A stretch of DNA of 64,000 nt from assembly GCA_013398055.1 (NCBI GenBank), contig VZRS01009482.1:1-64000 (forward strand), written 5' to 3'. The DNA is from Ifrita kowaldi. Taxonomy: Eukaryota; Chordata; Aves; Passeriformes; Cinclosomatidae. The number at the start of each line of letters is the position of its first letter. The stretch's first letter is position 1. Shown one piece after another: positions 24,603 through 36,677 of this stretch. The notes under the pieces were generated by a model that saw nothing but the letters and a program-made list of their open reading frames with translations, had not been told where the DNA came from and ran no database searches. Made by a program: the position numbers and the translations under genes.

Positions 24603-25632
24603 GTAAATGGTGGTTGCTTCATTACAAGAGCATTGTAGATATTTTATGTGGTCTGAGATGAAATATGTCAGGCTTCTGAGTGCAGTAATTGACCTTAAAT
24701 GCCCTGACTAGCTTTGCCTGGGTGTCTCTTCCATGTGCCTTGCCTGTGGGTACAGGAGTCCCATTTAAGCTCAGACTGGAGCCTTCAGACCTTGCCTGAG
24801 TGGCTGTGTCACAGGTGTGCCAGTTTTCAGTCCTGTCTCCTGAAGGACCTTGGACCTGTTCTGTAGTCTTGTTCCCAATCCTGTCTCAGGACTTAGCTCC
24901 TTCTGCTTCTCCCTGAGCTCCCTGAATGGACTCTCTTAGCAGCATTTGCTCCTGCTCACGCTGTCCAGACTAGTGGGACTGCATCAGACCATGAGGGCAT
25001 GGTCTGTGCTCTGGTCACCCTTCACTCCTGGGTTATCTCTCTTTATGGAGCAGCCCTGCTCTTGCTGCTCCCTGACAGAATAAATCTTAGTATGGGATAC
25101 TCTGGGAAAAGCAGGCATGTTAGTCTGCAGGTTTTTTGCAGTAAAATCTCTGCCTACAATAATGAAGCAGGTGGTTCAGTGCCTAGCATGTACTGAAATA
25201 TGGTAGCAATGGCTTTGTGTCCTCCAGTGGAGATGATTGCTTTCCACTGACTATGGTACATGATGTGTGTGAAGTTCAGATGCAGCTTGGGTATGAGCAA
25301 AAAAAGCTGATTGTTATATCTCCAAAAGAAAACTGAACTGGGTGACTGCAAGGTCACCAGGAACGCATGGCTTGACTGCAGTACTTGGGAGAAAATGGTT
25401 TCCATTTATAGGAAATGAAAGAAGATGAGGAAAACACACAAAGAAAGAAACAGTGCTGGAGAGAGAGACAGTGACTGATAATTCTGCCCATAACTACTGC
25501 TGTTGATTTCATTAAGGTTAAAACAACAAAGTCTTCCATTATTGCGTAGCAGTGAAAAATGAAATAGTGGAGTGCACTAAAGCTAATAGTGTAGTCTAAC
25601 AAGCTTACTCTTTTTTCTTTTATTACTGTCAG
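24603..25632 (+). other. GATB: GATB intron 6
   Basis: From 24699 on this intron lies in the duplicated segment. The part at 24700-25090 is unusually C+T-rich and contains AATAAATC. It could be an old unclassified repeat, but no ends or target duplication were found. Confidence 0.8.
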
Positions 25633-26075
25633 ACTATGAAATACAGAGGCAAATTGAAGAACTTGAAAATGGAGGGACAATTTTGAATGAAACAAGAGCC
25701 TTTGATTCCAAGCTTGGGTGAGTTTTTATTTTGGAGGAACATAGAATAGCCACTTTAGAGTGCTCACATATACCTAGTGACACGATCAGGAGATGTAATA
25801 CAGTACTGCTCAACTTGTGTCTTCTAGAGCTAATGTTCACAAGTATAGTTTCCTCATGGGGAGTAATTTAAGGCTGAGGCTTTTTCACAGCAGATTGCAT
25901 GCTGCATCAAGCAGTGTCTGTGTGAAAATGACTGCCCTCTTACATGCCCTTATTCTTTGAAGTGGTTTTAAGAGGCTCTCCTAATCTCATGAGGCAGAGG
26001 TTTTGGTTTGTGTTTTTGCCATAAAACTAATTCTGTGGTGTACCTCTTCTCACATCTTCTTTTGTTTTTATTTTA
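24699..26075. repeat. GATB: Direct repeat copy 1 (1377 bp, assembly duplication)
   Basis: This is matched by 26077-27453 at a constant offset of 1378. No difference was seen, including in every open frame compared. The copies are separated only by one N. This is the pattern left when two contigs overlap but are placed end to end. It spans intron 6, exon 7 and all but the last base of intron 7. Confidence 0.95.
25633..25717 (+). CDS. GATB: GATB exon 7 (copy 1)
   Basis: This 85-nt exon encodes DYEIQRQIEELENGGTILNE and TRAFDSKLG, and fits between exon 6 (one leading base) and exon 8 (one trailing base). An identical copy lies at 27011-27095. Only one can be used: 85 is not a multiple of three, so including both would shift the frame. 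Confidence 0.95.
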
Positions 26076-26076
26076 N
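26076..26076. other. Assembly gap (single N) between exact repeats
   Basis: The left contig ends one base short of completing the exon 8 acceptor (TTTTA, lacking G). The right contig restarts 1377 bases back in intron 6. Confidence 0.95.
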
Positions 26077-27453
26077 ATGCCCTGACTAGCTTTGCCTGGG
26101 TGTCTCTTCCATGTGCCTTGCCTGTGGGTACAGGAGTCCCATTTAAGCTCAGACTGGAGCCTTCAGACCTTGCCTGAGTGGCTGTGTCACAGGTGTGCCA
26201 GTTTTCAGTCCTGTCTCCTGAAGGACCTTGGACCTGTTCTGTAGTCTTGTTCCCAATCCTGTCTCAGGACTTAGCTCCTTCTGCTTCTCCCTGAGCTCCC
26301 TGAATGGACTCTCTTAGCAGCATTTGCTCCTGCTCACGCTGTCCAGACTAGTGGGACTGCATCAGACCATGAGGGCATGGTCTGTGCTCTGGTCACCCTT
26401 CACTCCTGGGTTATCTCTCTTTATGGAGCAGCCCTGCTCTTGCTGCTCCCTGACAGAATAAATCTTAGTATGGGATACTCTGGGAAAAGCAGGCATGTTA
26501 GTCTGCAGGTTTTTTGCAGTAAAATCTCTGCCTACAATAATGAAGCAGGTGGTTCAGTGCCTAGCATGTACTGAAATATGGTAGCAATGGCTTTGTGTCC
26601 TCCAGTGGAGATGATTGCTTTCCACTGACTATGGTACATGATGTGTGTGAAGTTCAGATGCAGCTTGGGTATGAGCAAAAAAAGCTGATTGTTATATCTC
26701 CAAAAGAAAACTGAACTGGGTGACTGCAAGGTCACCAGGAACGCATGGCTTGACTGCAGTACTTGGGAGAAAATGGTTTCCATTTATAGGAAATGAAAGA
26801 AGATGAGGAAAACACACAAAGAAAGAAACAGTGCTGGAGAGAGAGACAGTGACTGATAATTCTGCCCATAACTACTGCTGTTGATTTCATTAAGGTTAAA
26901 ACAACAAAGTCTTCCATTATTGCGTAGCAGTGAAAAATGAAATAGTGGAGTGCACTAAAGCTAATAGTGTAGTCTAACAAGCTTACTCTTTTTTCTTTTA
27001 TTACTGTCAGACTATGAAATACAGAGGCAAATTGAAGAACTTGAAAATGGAGGGACAATTTTGAATGAAACAAGAGCCTTTGATTCCAAGCTTGGGTGAG
27101 TTTTTATTTTGGAGGAACATAGAATAGCCACTTTAGAGTGCTCACATATACCTAGTGACACGATCAGGAGATGTAATACAGTACTGCTCAACTTGTGTCT
27201 TCTAGAGCTAATGTTCACAAGTATAGTTTCCTCATGGGGAGTAATTTAAGGCTGAGGCTTTTTCACAGCAGATTGCATGCTGCATCAAGCAGTGTCTGTG
27301 TGAAAATGACTGCCCTCTTACATGCCCTTATTCTTTGAAGTGGTTTTAAGAGGCTCTCCTAATCTCATGAGGCAGAGGTTTTGGTTTGTGTTTTTGCCAT
27401 AAAACTAATTCTGTGGTGTACCTCTTCTCACATCTTCTTTTGTTTTTATTTTA
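26077..27453. repeat. GATB: Direct repeat copy 2 (1377 bp, assembly duplication)
   Basis: Second copy of 24699-26075. It runs on without a break into the exon 8 acceptor and exon, so this is the contig that joins correctly to the downstream gene. Confidence 0.95.
27011..27095 (+). CDS. GATB: GATB exon 7 (copy 2, duplicate from assembly)
   Basis: Identical to 25633-25717, including acceptor (ACTGTCAG) and donor (GG|GTGAGT). It is interpreted as the same exon represented twice. In the true genome intron 7 would be 359 bases (27096-27454). Confidence 0.9.
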
Positions 27454-27454
27454 G

Positions 27455-27499
27455 GTGCACAGTACCAATGAGAGACAAAGAAGGAAAACAGGATTATCG
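27455..27499 (+). CDS. GATB: GATB exon 8
   Basis: This small 45-nt exon encodes CTVPMRDKEGKQDY and splits the following Arg codon. It supplies the first half of the DYR-FMPEPNLPP motif. The acceptor is TTATTTTAG and the donor CG|GTATTT. Confidence 0.95.
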
Positions 27500-29400
27500 G
27501 TATTTTTTTTAATAGACTTAACATTCCACGAACTGAGAATTTATTAAATTTCTCAAGTTAGCCAGTGTAATAAGGATGTAAAGTTAACCAGTGCAGTATG
27601 TGTTGGAAGTTTACCTTCCACTGGAAGGGGCAGAGACCTATCAAAATCAGTGCTAGTCTGAGCAGTTCAGATCTGGATTTGTGTCTCATTTCTGGTAAAA
27701 CCCCTGAAGCTTTCCCAGAGACTAGGCTGGGAGTACTTCAGCTCGAAGTGGGAAAGTTGAAGGTTTACAGTATGGCCAGTATAAGAATGCCTGACATAAA
27801 ACATCAGAATATTCTGAGTTCAACATTGCTCCTGCTTTAAGTAAATACAGAGGGAAATGGTTTTCAGCTACCAGGCCCTGCCCCTCCATGCTTAGATTCT
27901 CTGATCACAGATCACAAACACTGTTTGAAAATCCTAACTGCTATTGAAAGGTGTCAGCATTCATGGGCAGGTTTCTACCTTGAAGTTCTCTGTAGACCTA
28001 ATGAAGGTGTTACCTTGCTAAGTACTTTGCCTTCCAGAAGTGTGAGATGACAGCCACTGAACCATAAAGTCACTCAGGAAGGATTTAGCTGTGGGGCTGA
28101 GGGGACAAGGCATAAGTCCTGCTGGAAAGCAATGCTGCTGGGAATGAGTTCTGAGGCAACGCTGCAAGGCAGCAGCACAGCTGCTTAGGGCCATCTTAGT
28201 GCTGATCCTCCTAGTAGTTCCCTACCTTTGCATCCCAGAGAGAGCTTCCTGTTACTCCCAGAGCTCACTTTCCAGTGGGAGAACTGTAATTCTGCAGGAG
28301 AACTTTCAAAGCCTCTTAGCTTTGTCAGCTCTGTGTTCCTGTTAGATCTTATATTCTAGCACTGATCTTGCTACAGCAGAGCAACGATTTTGAAAATATC
28401 CCACAAACTTTGAATTTAAATCTGCTTTTTAGATTATGTTTTTGTAGAAATGCAGCAGTGGTCATTTTGTGAATTCCTTGTTATGGTAGGGGCAGGCATG
28501 AGGCTTATTTAAAAAGACTAATTTGAAAAAATGCAAAAGAAAATTCATGAAAACCTAGACAAAACTAATGAGTCTAAGATATTTCAAATAAAGACCATAA
28601 AGATTATTACTAGTACTAAGATTATGAACAGTATTGAACTGTAAACTATGTTTTTTAGGGTTTTCTGCAACTTAATGCTGCACATTATACATTAAACTTA
28701 AAACCTATGTTTAGGCAGATTTTAAATAGAAATCATTATAGCCCAAAGCCCTTTATTCTGGTGGTTTTGAACCCCTCATTTGATCATGTAAGAGTGAGGT
28801 TTCTGCTTCAATCGCAGTTATTGGAGTAGTTTGAATTGGCCTTCTCTTTAAGGGAGCCTTTTGTTCTGTGATGGCACCCTGCTGAGCACAGTAACTTTGC
28901 TTTTAGCACAGCATGAGATTTCATCAAGATTTTTGAAGTTTGTCTGGAAAAGGTTACAACCTGCCCAGATCACTCCTGGCAGTTGGCTGTCAATCAGAGT
29001 TCTTCCCTGCCAGCCCACACCCATTTTTGTCCAGGGTTATAATTCATGCTTGGTGCCAGAAAGAGTGAGCTGTTTCCATATCTTTTATTACTGGTGCTAT
29101 TGGGACTTTTTATTATTATTTTTGATGCAGAAGTGTTTGAATTACCCCTTTTGTATTATGAACTCTTTGACAATTGGTGGAAAATACCTGAAGAAAAAAA
29201 ATAGAGGCTTTGCAACAGTTTGCGGCTTGGTCTCTTTCTACTTAGCAGTGATATACCAAGTAATTAATTTTTAATATTTGTTTAGTTGAAAGGGTGACAC
29301 AACTTTCAGGAAGTATAAAATTGTGATATAAATTTTATTCCTTGTTGTTTAGCTTCTGAGGGAAAATAATTATAAAGGAATTTTTCTTTGTTTTTACTAG
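27500..29400 (+). other. GATB: GATB intron 8
   Basis: No gene or repeat was recognised. The open frame at 28861-29274 has no recognisable similarity. Confidence 0.85.
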
Positions 29401-29590
29401 GTTCATGCCAGAGCCAAACCTTCCCCCATTGATTCTGTACGATGCAAAATCTTTGCCAGCTAATGTGAACCATCAGCAAGTGATAAATATTGATTGGATT
29501 CATGAGAGACTTCCTGACCTCCCCAGTGTGAAGAGAGAAAAGCTTGTTGAACAGTATGGGATTCTTCCTGAACACGGCTTCACCTTATTG
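29401..29590 (+). CDS. GATB: GATB exon 9
   Basis: This 190-nt exon completes the Arg codon and encodes FMPEPNLPPLILYDA, then a linker and LPSVKREKLVEQYGI, ending at FTLL. This marks the change from the catalytic cradle to the helical domain that contacts tRNA. The donor is TTG|GTAGGT. A Trp occurs where human, as I recall it, has Gln (IDWIHERLP). Confidence 0.95.
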
Positions 29591-31594
29591 GTAGGTCTAT
29601 TGATCAAGTGCTAAAATAAGTCTAGAAACTTCAAAGTTGCACGGTTCTCAAAAAGATTTACAAATGTCATATTAACCAGCTGTCAGTCCTTATGAATATC
29701 CTTATTTGGAAGTGTGTCCAATGCATACTTTGTACCATGGAGCCATACACACAGAATGGTGGGAAAATAGACCTCAGTGCACCAAGAGGTGTTTCTCACG
29801 CAAAGTGCAGTCAAATAACTGCTATTTAATATTGATCTTGTCTGTCTGCACATTGATGCACCCATGACTGACTGCAACAGATGTACAGCTTCTGTACTTG
29901 TCTGCAAGTGCCTGCTCTTCAGCTTTGGGCCTGCTGCAAGGCTGGGCACATTGACCGTATTTAATGAACACCAATCAAAGTCCAAAGTCTAAATGTTTCA
30001 GCTTCATGTGCTCCCTGACCTACCTTCCACATTACTGGAAGCAATTCCCCCCGCCCCAAACTCTTAGGGAAATATACCACATGGTTGCACAGTATCAGCT
30101 TTGACCTCACAGTGCAGTTTACCTGGAGTAGGTTCAGAAGAGGAGATGAGACGGGAAAAGATGTGGCAAATACAGTTATAAATAAGGAAGTGACAGCAAA
30201 ATCTCATAACTCCCAAAATTATTCTAGAGGACTTTGAGCTTCTTAAATGCAAACTGTCATCTCTCTTTGCCAGTGGTAACTCTGGGGAGGGAGTTAGTGT
30301 ACTCACCCTAGATTAAACATTTCACATACCCAGCTAATCTAGGAGAATGTCCTGCTTTGGTTACCACTGTCATTAGTGGAGACAGAAGGAAAAGGACTTT
30401 TTCAGACTGAGATTCAGAGCAGAACTGTAAGTACTTAAAATTGTCCTCTGGAGGAGATCCTTTCCCTTGACTATAAATGAAGGGAAAGTAGTGCACATAA
30501 CTACCTCATATCCCTTCTTTGTATGTCTGTAATTTAATACACTTGTACAGAGGCTGATTTTACAGGAAGAAAGTGATTCTGTGTTCTAAGGAAAGCTATT
30601 AGGAAAACTGCTTTTGTGCTGCTGTGCCATTTCAGTGAGTTGCAGACTGTTTGGTGGGCAGGTGAGTCATAAGTCTCATCAAAGTCATAAGATTGCAGTC
30701 ATAGTATTGAGAGGTGTCAGCAGTTCCTACCTTTCTATTTCATTGTATAAGCTGCAAAATACGATTTTGCAGCCAGTATTCCTGTTCATGCATGCATTTC
30801 TTCACATTAACATGTTTCTCACATATTAAAATAAACATAGGAGTAGAAAGGATAGATAGGTCCTGCATCCTTTTTCTCTGGATTTTTCTACTTCTTCCTC
30901 TCTGTGGTGGGTTGGCCCTGCCAGCTGCTAAGTGCCACAACTGCTTGCTCATTTTCCGTGTCAGTAGTACAGGGAAGAGATTAGGAGAAGCAAAAGTAAG
31001 ACTCGCAGTTTGAGAGAAACACTTCAGTGAAGGAATGGAGTAGGGGAAAACCTAAAAATGATGCAAATACAATCACTCACCACTCCCACAAGTAGACTGA
31101 TGTGCTGCCAGTCTGCAGCCAATGACACTGACTGCATCCCCCAAAATCCCCTTCCCTCAGTTTTCCTTGTTGAGCAGGGCATGGAATGTAACCAGTTCGG
31201 GTTTTCTGTTGGACTGTGTCCCCACTAAGCTTTGTGCCCATCCTTGGCCTATTTGCTGTGGGGGACAGAGCGGAGGAAGAAAGTGCTGCTCAGCAGTAGC
31301 CAAAACACCTGTGTGTTGTCAGCGTTGCTGTGGTCACAAATCCAAAACACAGCACCCTCTTTAGAAAATGAACTCCATGGCAGCCACACCCAGGGCACCC
31401 ACTCCTTTCACTTGGCATCAGCCCACCTTTCGTGCATATCAAGTTGCTGGTATGGGTGGCTTCTGTCATCTCTGCCAACTAGCCCTATATATTTGCCTCA
31501 TCGTTTGCAACATCAATGCCCTTTCTTTCAGCTGTTCTCTGAAATCCTTTATTGCCTTTGCTTTCCCCCTTTTGGTTTTTTTTTTCTTTTTGCA

Positions 31595-31930
31595 GTGTGC
31601 AAGACGATTAATGAGCTCCAAGCTGAAATTTGGGATTGGGCTTGTAATAAGCTAATGCATCCATTTGAATGCATGAAGTGAGCACGTTCTTGGTTGCGGG
31701 TCTCCCTTTATTGTGCATTAGAATGTCAGCCTGTGCACTCCCCACCAAAGCTGCTGCCTGTGCACTGGGAGACCCGTTAACCTTAATTCATCGGGAAGCG
31801 CCGCGTCCGTCGCCGCGTTCAGCTTGCATCAGAAGTTGCCCAGGATTGCTGATAGGGCCAGATGCACACATCTAATGAGCATTCTTTCAGGTTAGAGCGC
31901 CCAGGAGTGCTCATTAAATAAATGGCAGTT
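31595..31930. promoter_or_regulatory. Candidate intronic regulatory island
   Basis: The left half has closely spaced ATTAAT, TAATAAGCTAATGCAT and ATTTGAATGCAT motifs of the kind bound by homeodomain and POU factors. The right half (about 31775-31825) keeps around nine CpGs in 50 bases within an otherwise CpG-poor intron. This mix is typical of conserved non-coding enhancers, but no alignment is available, so it is only a candidate. Confidence 0.3.
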
Positions 31931-34900
31931 GTAGAGGGATGGCTCTAAAATGCAAAGTCTGTTCTGCACCAACATGTTAGAGAAAGCATTTTGTGCCAAA
32001 GTTACAATAAAACATGAATACTCCAGCATGCAGGCTACCTTCTGAGCTTGCTTCCAGAGCTTTGTCCTCGTACACAGGAGCTGCCTGTACATACTGAGGT
32101 GCTGAGAAACTGAGATTCCTGCTGTTCCTAATTACAGGATGTACTGAAAGGGAAGGAGTACTCTATTAATGTCTTCATAACTGAAATTCCTTTAAATGTA
32201 AACAGCTACATTTTTGGCCATTTTATATAAATTGCAGAAATAAATGATGTTTCTGATTTTTCTTCATGCAGAAATATTCTTACTCATAAGGATATAATTC
32301 TTTGAGCCATGTTGACTCCGTGGTATTTGGGTACTCAACTTCTGCATGCAATTTCTACTTTGCTCTGTAAACTGATAAGCTGGCAAATACATCAGTCAGG
32401 AAGGATCACTGACAAGTTTGCCAGCTGTAGTATTTTCATCTTGCTATCTGTTGAGTAAAAAAATAAGATATATTGGCATAGACATTAATGTATTAATGTG
32501 TTAATGTGACATTTTGTTTTCAAAATGTGTGCTGAGGTCCAGGGAGGTCCAGCCAGAAAATACCTCAATTGTCACAGTACAGCACAAAACCAGTCTGGTC
32601 ACTTCCTCTGTCATGTGAATTCCAAGTCTTCCTGTGCATCTACTGTTCCTCTGCTTACTCAGATAAAAGTGGCTGTTCCACTTGGGCTGATTGTCCTGGT
32701 GGAACAATCACATTGGTGACTCCTTCAAACAGTCAGAAGTGGGGGTCTCTGGAGAAATTGGTTTTGACCATTTTGTTTTACGCCATGCCATTCTCATACA
32801 AGCTAGCGTGCAGGTGAACTTATGCTTATTTCTAAAATTCAGATCATTTTATAAGAAGCTTTAGGAAAAAGTTTGAACTCTCTTTGACTGGTCTGCTTGT
32901 CTCCTGGATGTTTTGGGGTTTTTTCCCTTGACAGTCTTGTACATTTTTGCAGCAGTTGTTACCTCACAGTTGGTTTTTGTAGGAACTGTGATGGCAAAAA
33001 TGGGAATAACAAAGCAGCAAATGACAGTTTATTTGTGAACACTGAAGTAGTTTTCTTCTTTAGTTCTTTGGGAAACATTACTGGTCTTTAAAAGAGTAAG
33101 TTTGCATTACAGTCCCACTGTCCCTAAAGACTGTCTGTACCCATGGTGTTCTGTAAAATAAAGTATTGTTTTAAACTTGTTTAAAAGGTACCTGAAATCA
33201 CTACATCACTAGGGTTTTTTACAGCTCAGTGCTATGAAATGATCATTTTAAACTATGTTTAAGAAAGAAATTTGCATCTGATTGAAATATTGGTATGTCA
33301 GGTTTCATGCCAGTGAGACATGAATAAATCACAGCATATTTGGTGTCTAATGGGAGCACTGAGTGGCCTGGATCACAAACATGGTGCTGCCATTCCAGAT
33401 TTCTGGTTTTCTGTTAATGAAGTTTAGAATAGAGTATTCAGAATGAAGAGAGAACAGGCAGTCAGCATTCCTGTAAATCCAGCATGCTGGAGCATGCAGT
33501 GGTTTTCAGCTCAGATTTGCCGCAAGGGACAGGTCTGTGACTGTGTTGGTAGTTGGAGTGAATTTGGCAGGAAGAAAGTTTACCAAAATGTAAACCAAAT
33601 TAAAGTCAAGTAGTGCAGTATTTAGAAATTGAAGCTAATCAAGTTATGCCTACATTTTTTTTAATATGACAAGAAAATAAGGAAAATGTTTCATTTCTGT
33701 CAGTCATTCTGATGTTTTGACATTCTGCCTTACTCATTTCAGTCTAGCATTGCTGGGTTTTCTTCTCTTTGGCTACAAAAAAATGACAGTCACTTTAAAA
33801 AACCCAAAACGAAATGCAAGGGAATTTTGGGGAATGTGTCTGCTCATGTGTGTGCAAGTAGTGAGTATGGTGTTCAGAGACTTGCATATGTAAGTCTGTC
33901 TCCTTGAGTTTTCCTGGACTTTTCTGCACTTGCTGCCTGGAAATCATCTGATTAAAATGCGAAGGCTGCGTATGTTTGTCCTTGATTTTTCAAAGGTCTG
34001 GCAGCAGGATGAGAACTGTAACTCCAGCCAGGCTGTAAGTATCCAGAAGTCTGGATGTGCCCACTGCGAGGGATACGCTCTGTAGCCTGTACATGATGGA
34101 AGCACTGGACGTGCTGCGTCTGAGCTGGGTAGCTGCATTCAGACATGTGGCATCTGCAGACATTATTTGCCTGTGCATAATGGTGTAGCTAGACCTACTC
34201 TGCCTGGAATGTTCGTAAAACCTTCTGCAGCATGTGTAAAGAAACCAGTATTCAGGCATGCTCGCTTTTCCCTACCTAGAATGGGCAATTGTTTCTGTGT
34301 AAAGGAACCCACTGTTTAAATAATGAGTGTTTGTTTGTGCTATTGAATCCTGAGGTGAATTAGAAAGAGTACAGTAATTGGCAGTGCATCGTTCTAGGAA
34401 TTCTGCTTAACACACACAGTTTTTAATCAAGTTTACCATGCTTTGGTAGTCATGTAATTCCTTTACTGTTTTTTTAAGTTAAATTTGTTCCTCTAGTCTA
34501 TTTAGCCTTAGTTTTGCATAATTTGATTAGAGAGTAACTGCTAGTTAAATTAGAATGCTGGAGAAGAAGAGAATTATGTCTGTGTATTAGATAACTAGTG
34601 GGAGTTAGAAGGTTTACCTTGGTTCACAAAAGACCTCAGTGGTTTCCTAGGCTGAGAACTTGGTTTCTTTGGTCATGGTCTCAAGGTGAAGGGGATGGGT
34701 CTGATTTTTGTCACACCAGTTTTACAGCACATCAGACATTAATCCAGGTACATTTTGTTCTGTTTTACAGAACAGAGATCAGTAGTTTGCAGTCTTCCCA
34801 AAAGCCATACATCATTACCAACGAAAAATGTGGTATCCAGAGCTTTTGGAAATTTGTGTTGTGAAAGTTTGGAGAAGGAAAGTCTAAAATTCTGTATTGC

Positions 34901-35947
34901 TATGGCAGTAAATGGCCTTTAAAAACAAGGGCAAATGAGATTGTTTTGATGGATTGTGAGTGGAGAATGCAGGCTTTGTTTTTTGGTTACCCTGTACTCT
35001 TTTTGCTCATAACTGTTCAGAGATCTGGCTGCAGTCAGTATGTGTTTGAGAAATGTTTTTTGCTGTGATGACTGTATACTTAGAATAGCTTCTTGGCTAT
35101 CTCTAAGCTGTTATCTCCTGAGAGCTGGCTTGTCCTCCTGTGTGTTTATACCACATACTGCAAAAGTCCAGTGGCATGCTGGATTTGAATTCCTCCTTGA
35201 AAGGGTAGGAGCTGCCACTTCATACCTCTTCAGCCTTCAGTAAACCAAATGAGTTCTGTGCTGCATTTAAAGGTCCATCAGTGCCTTGATGACAAACACC
35301 ACAGCATTCAACAGACTGTGCAGTATCTGTTCTTCTAAAAACAATCTCAGATTTCACTTAGGCTATAAATTGAATCCCCCACTGTGATATCTTCTGAGCA
35401 TTTAGTGTGCTATGTAAAAGCTTACCATAGCTTCTCTGAAAAAAACTGGAAAAATAAAACCCTGCTTCTTACATATGACCTTTCCATATCACTGAAGGGT
35501 AAATGCAAGCTAAACTTATTCATTCAATCCAAAATAAATAGAAGTGATTGCAAGATCAAGTGAAGTATCTGTAGACAGTTTCAGGAAAAGGCTCTTCTTG
35601 GTAAAAGGTAGCATGACAGCCTGTGAGATGGCAGCATTATATTTTCTAGCATAATACATAAAACACTTGCAAAGATGAGAAAGCTTCTCTCCAAATGCTA
35701 ATTTTAGGGAGGCATTAAGAGAAAAATTATCGCTCATTTGTTGGAAGTTCCACTGAAACAGACAGGCTGACAGATAAACTGTATGTTCCTGTTCTAGGCA
35801 TAAGATTGTTTGCTGTTATGTTAAGAAAATTACTCCAAAGTCTTGTGACTTTGCAGTGAATTCACAACTGAAGTTTACTTTAGGACTGAGCATTTATATG
35901 CTGAGTGTAATTGTATAATTAATTGCAGCCTGTAATCTTTGTCACCT

Positions 35948-36032
35948 GCTCCAGGTGACCGTACCTTGGCAGAGGGGTTGGATTGGATGATCTCCAGAGG
36001 TCCCTTCCAACCCTGATGATTCTGTGATTCTG
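35948..36032 (+). mobile_element. CR1 3' tail fragment
   Basis: This matches the avian CR1 3' end: GGTTGGATTGGATGATCTCC, then AGAGGTCCCTTCCAACCC and the terminal repeated ATTCTGTG units. It is on the + strand and only 54 bases from exon 10. Confidence 0.9.
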
Positions 36033-36086
36033 TAATCATGTTTGCACTCCAGTATCCCTTTGACACATTTAACTTTTCTGAAACAG

Positions 36087-36220
36087 AATGAAGACGGACT
36101 GGCAGAATTCTTTGAAAGTGTGGTAAAACAGACCCAAATGAAGCCAAAGAAAGTGATTGGCTGGATTCTAAACGACCTGCTCAGTTACTTGAAAGAACAT
36201 TCCCTTACAGTAAAAGAAAG
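36087..36220 (+). CDS. GATB: GATB exon 10
   Basis: This exon has 44 codons plus two bases, encoding NEDGLAEFFESVVKQ, KPKKVIGWILNDLLSYLK and EHSLTVKE. It is the helical domain; WILNDLL is the conserved helix. The acceptor CTGAAACAG has a weak pyrimidine tract and lies close to the CR1 tail. The donor is AG|GTCAGT. Confidence 0.95.
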
Positions 36221-36598
36221 GTCAGTCTTCTTCATTGCTGCAGTGGTGAGACAAAGTGATCCTTTTCTCATGAATGGTACCGTGTCACTCCATTGCTCGT
36301 GCCTGCTTTAGTTGCTACCTGTGAAGTTTGTTATTCCAGGCAGTCCTGCACAGGCCTTGCCTCTGTCCTGCGGAATGGAATTAGACAAATATGTGGCAGA
36401 GAAGAGGATCATGTAGTTAAGAGTAGCAACCAGTCTTCAGAGTGTGATGATGGTAAGGCATAGTCAGGCCATTAGTACCAAACATGAGGAAAAACAGCTT
36501 GTCATCCTGAACTGTGTGATCTTTAGGCAAGCAGCAGTAGCAGAGATACATTACATCACCTTATTCTCTGAGGTAACTTCTGCCCACTTTTTCCCTAG
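36221..36598 (+). other. GATB: GATB intron 10
   Basis: Short 378-base intron with no recognised feature. Confidence 0.9.
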
Positions 36599-36677
36599 CC
36601 CAGTCAGTTCTTTTCTCCTGGCTGACCTCTTGAACCTTCTAGAAAAAAAAGAAATTTCTTCTACAGCAGCAAAACAG
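36599..36677 (+). CDS. GATB: GATB exon 11
   Basis: This exon completes a Ser codon and encodes PVSSFLLADLLNLLEKKEIS and STAAKQ. It is the start of the YqeY-like tail domain, where the L-x-x-L-L helix and the SSxAAKQ turn are typical. The acceptor is TTTCCCTAG and the donor CAG|GTAAGT. Confidence 0.95.

Larger units (their letters stand above)
29591..36086 (+). other. GATB: GATB intron 9
   Basis: This contains a candidate conserved or regulatory island at about 31595-31930 and a CR1 tail at 35948-36032. The remainder shows no recognisable gene. The 149-codon frame at 31232-31681 is treated as chance. Confidence 0.85.

Noticed and set aside
27011..27095. Second exon 7 as a mutually exclusive alternative exon
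   Set aside because: The copies show no difference in exon or intron and are joined by one N. A real alternative exon would have diverged.
31232..31681. 149-codon + strand open frame in GATB intron 9
   Set aside because: No recognisable motif and it includes a translated T-rich tract; treated as chance.
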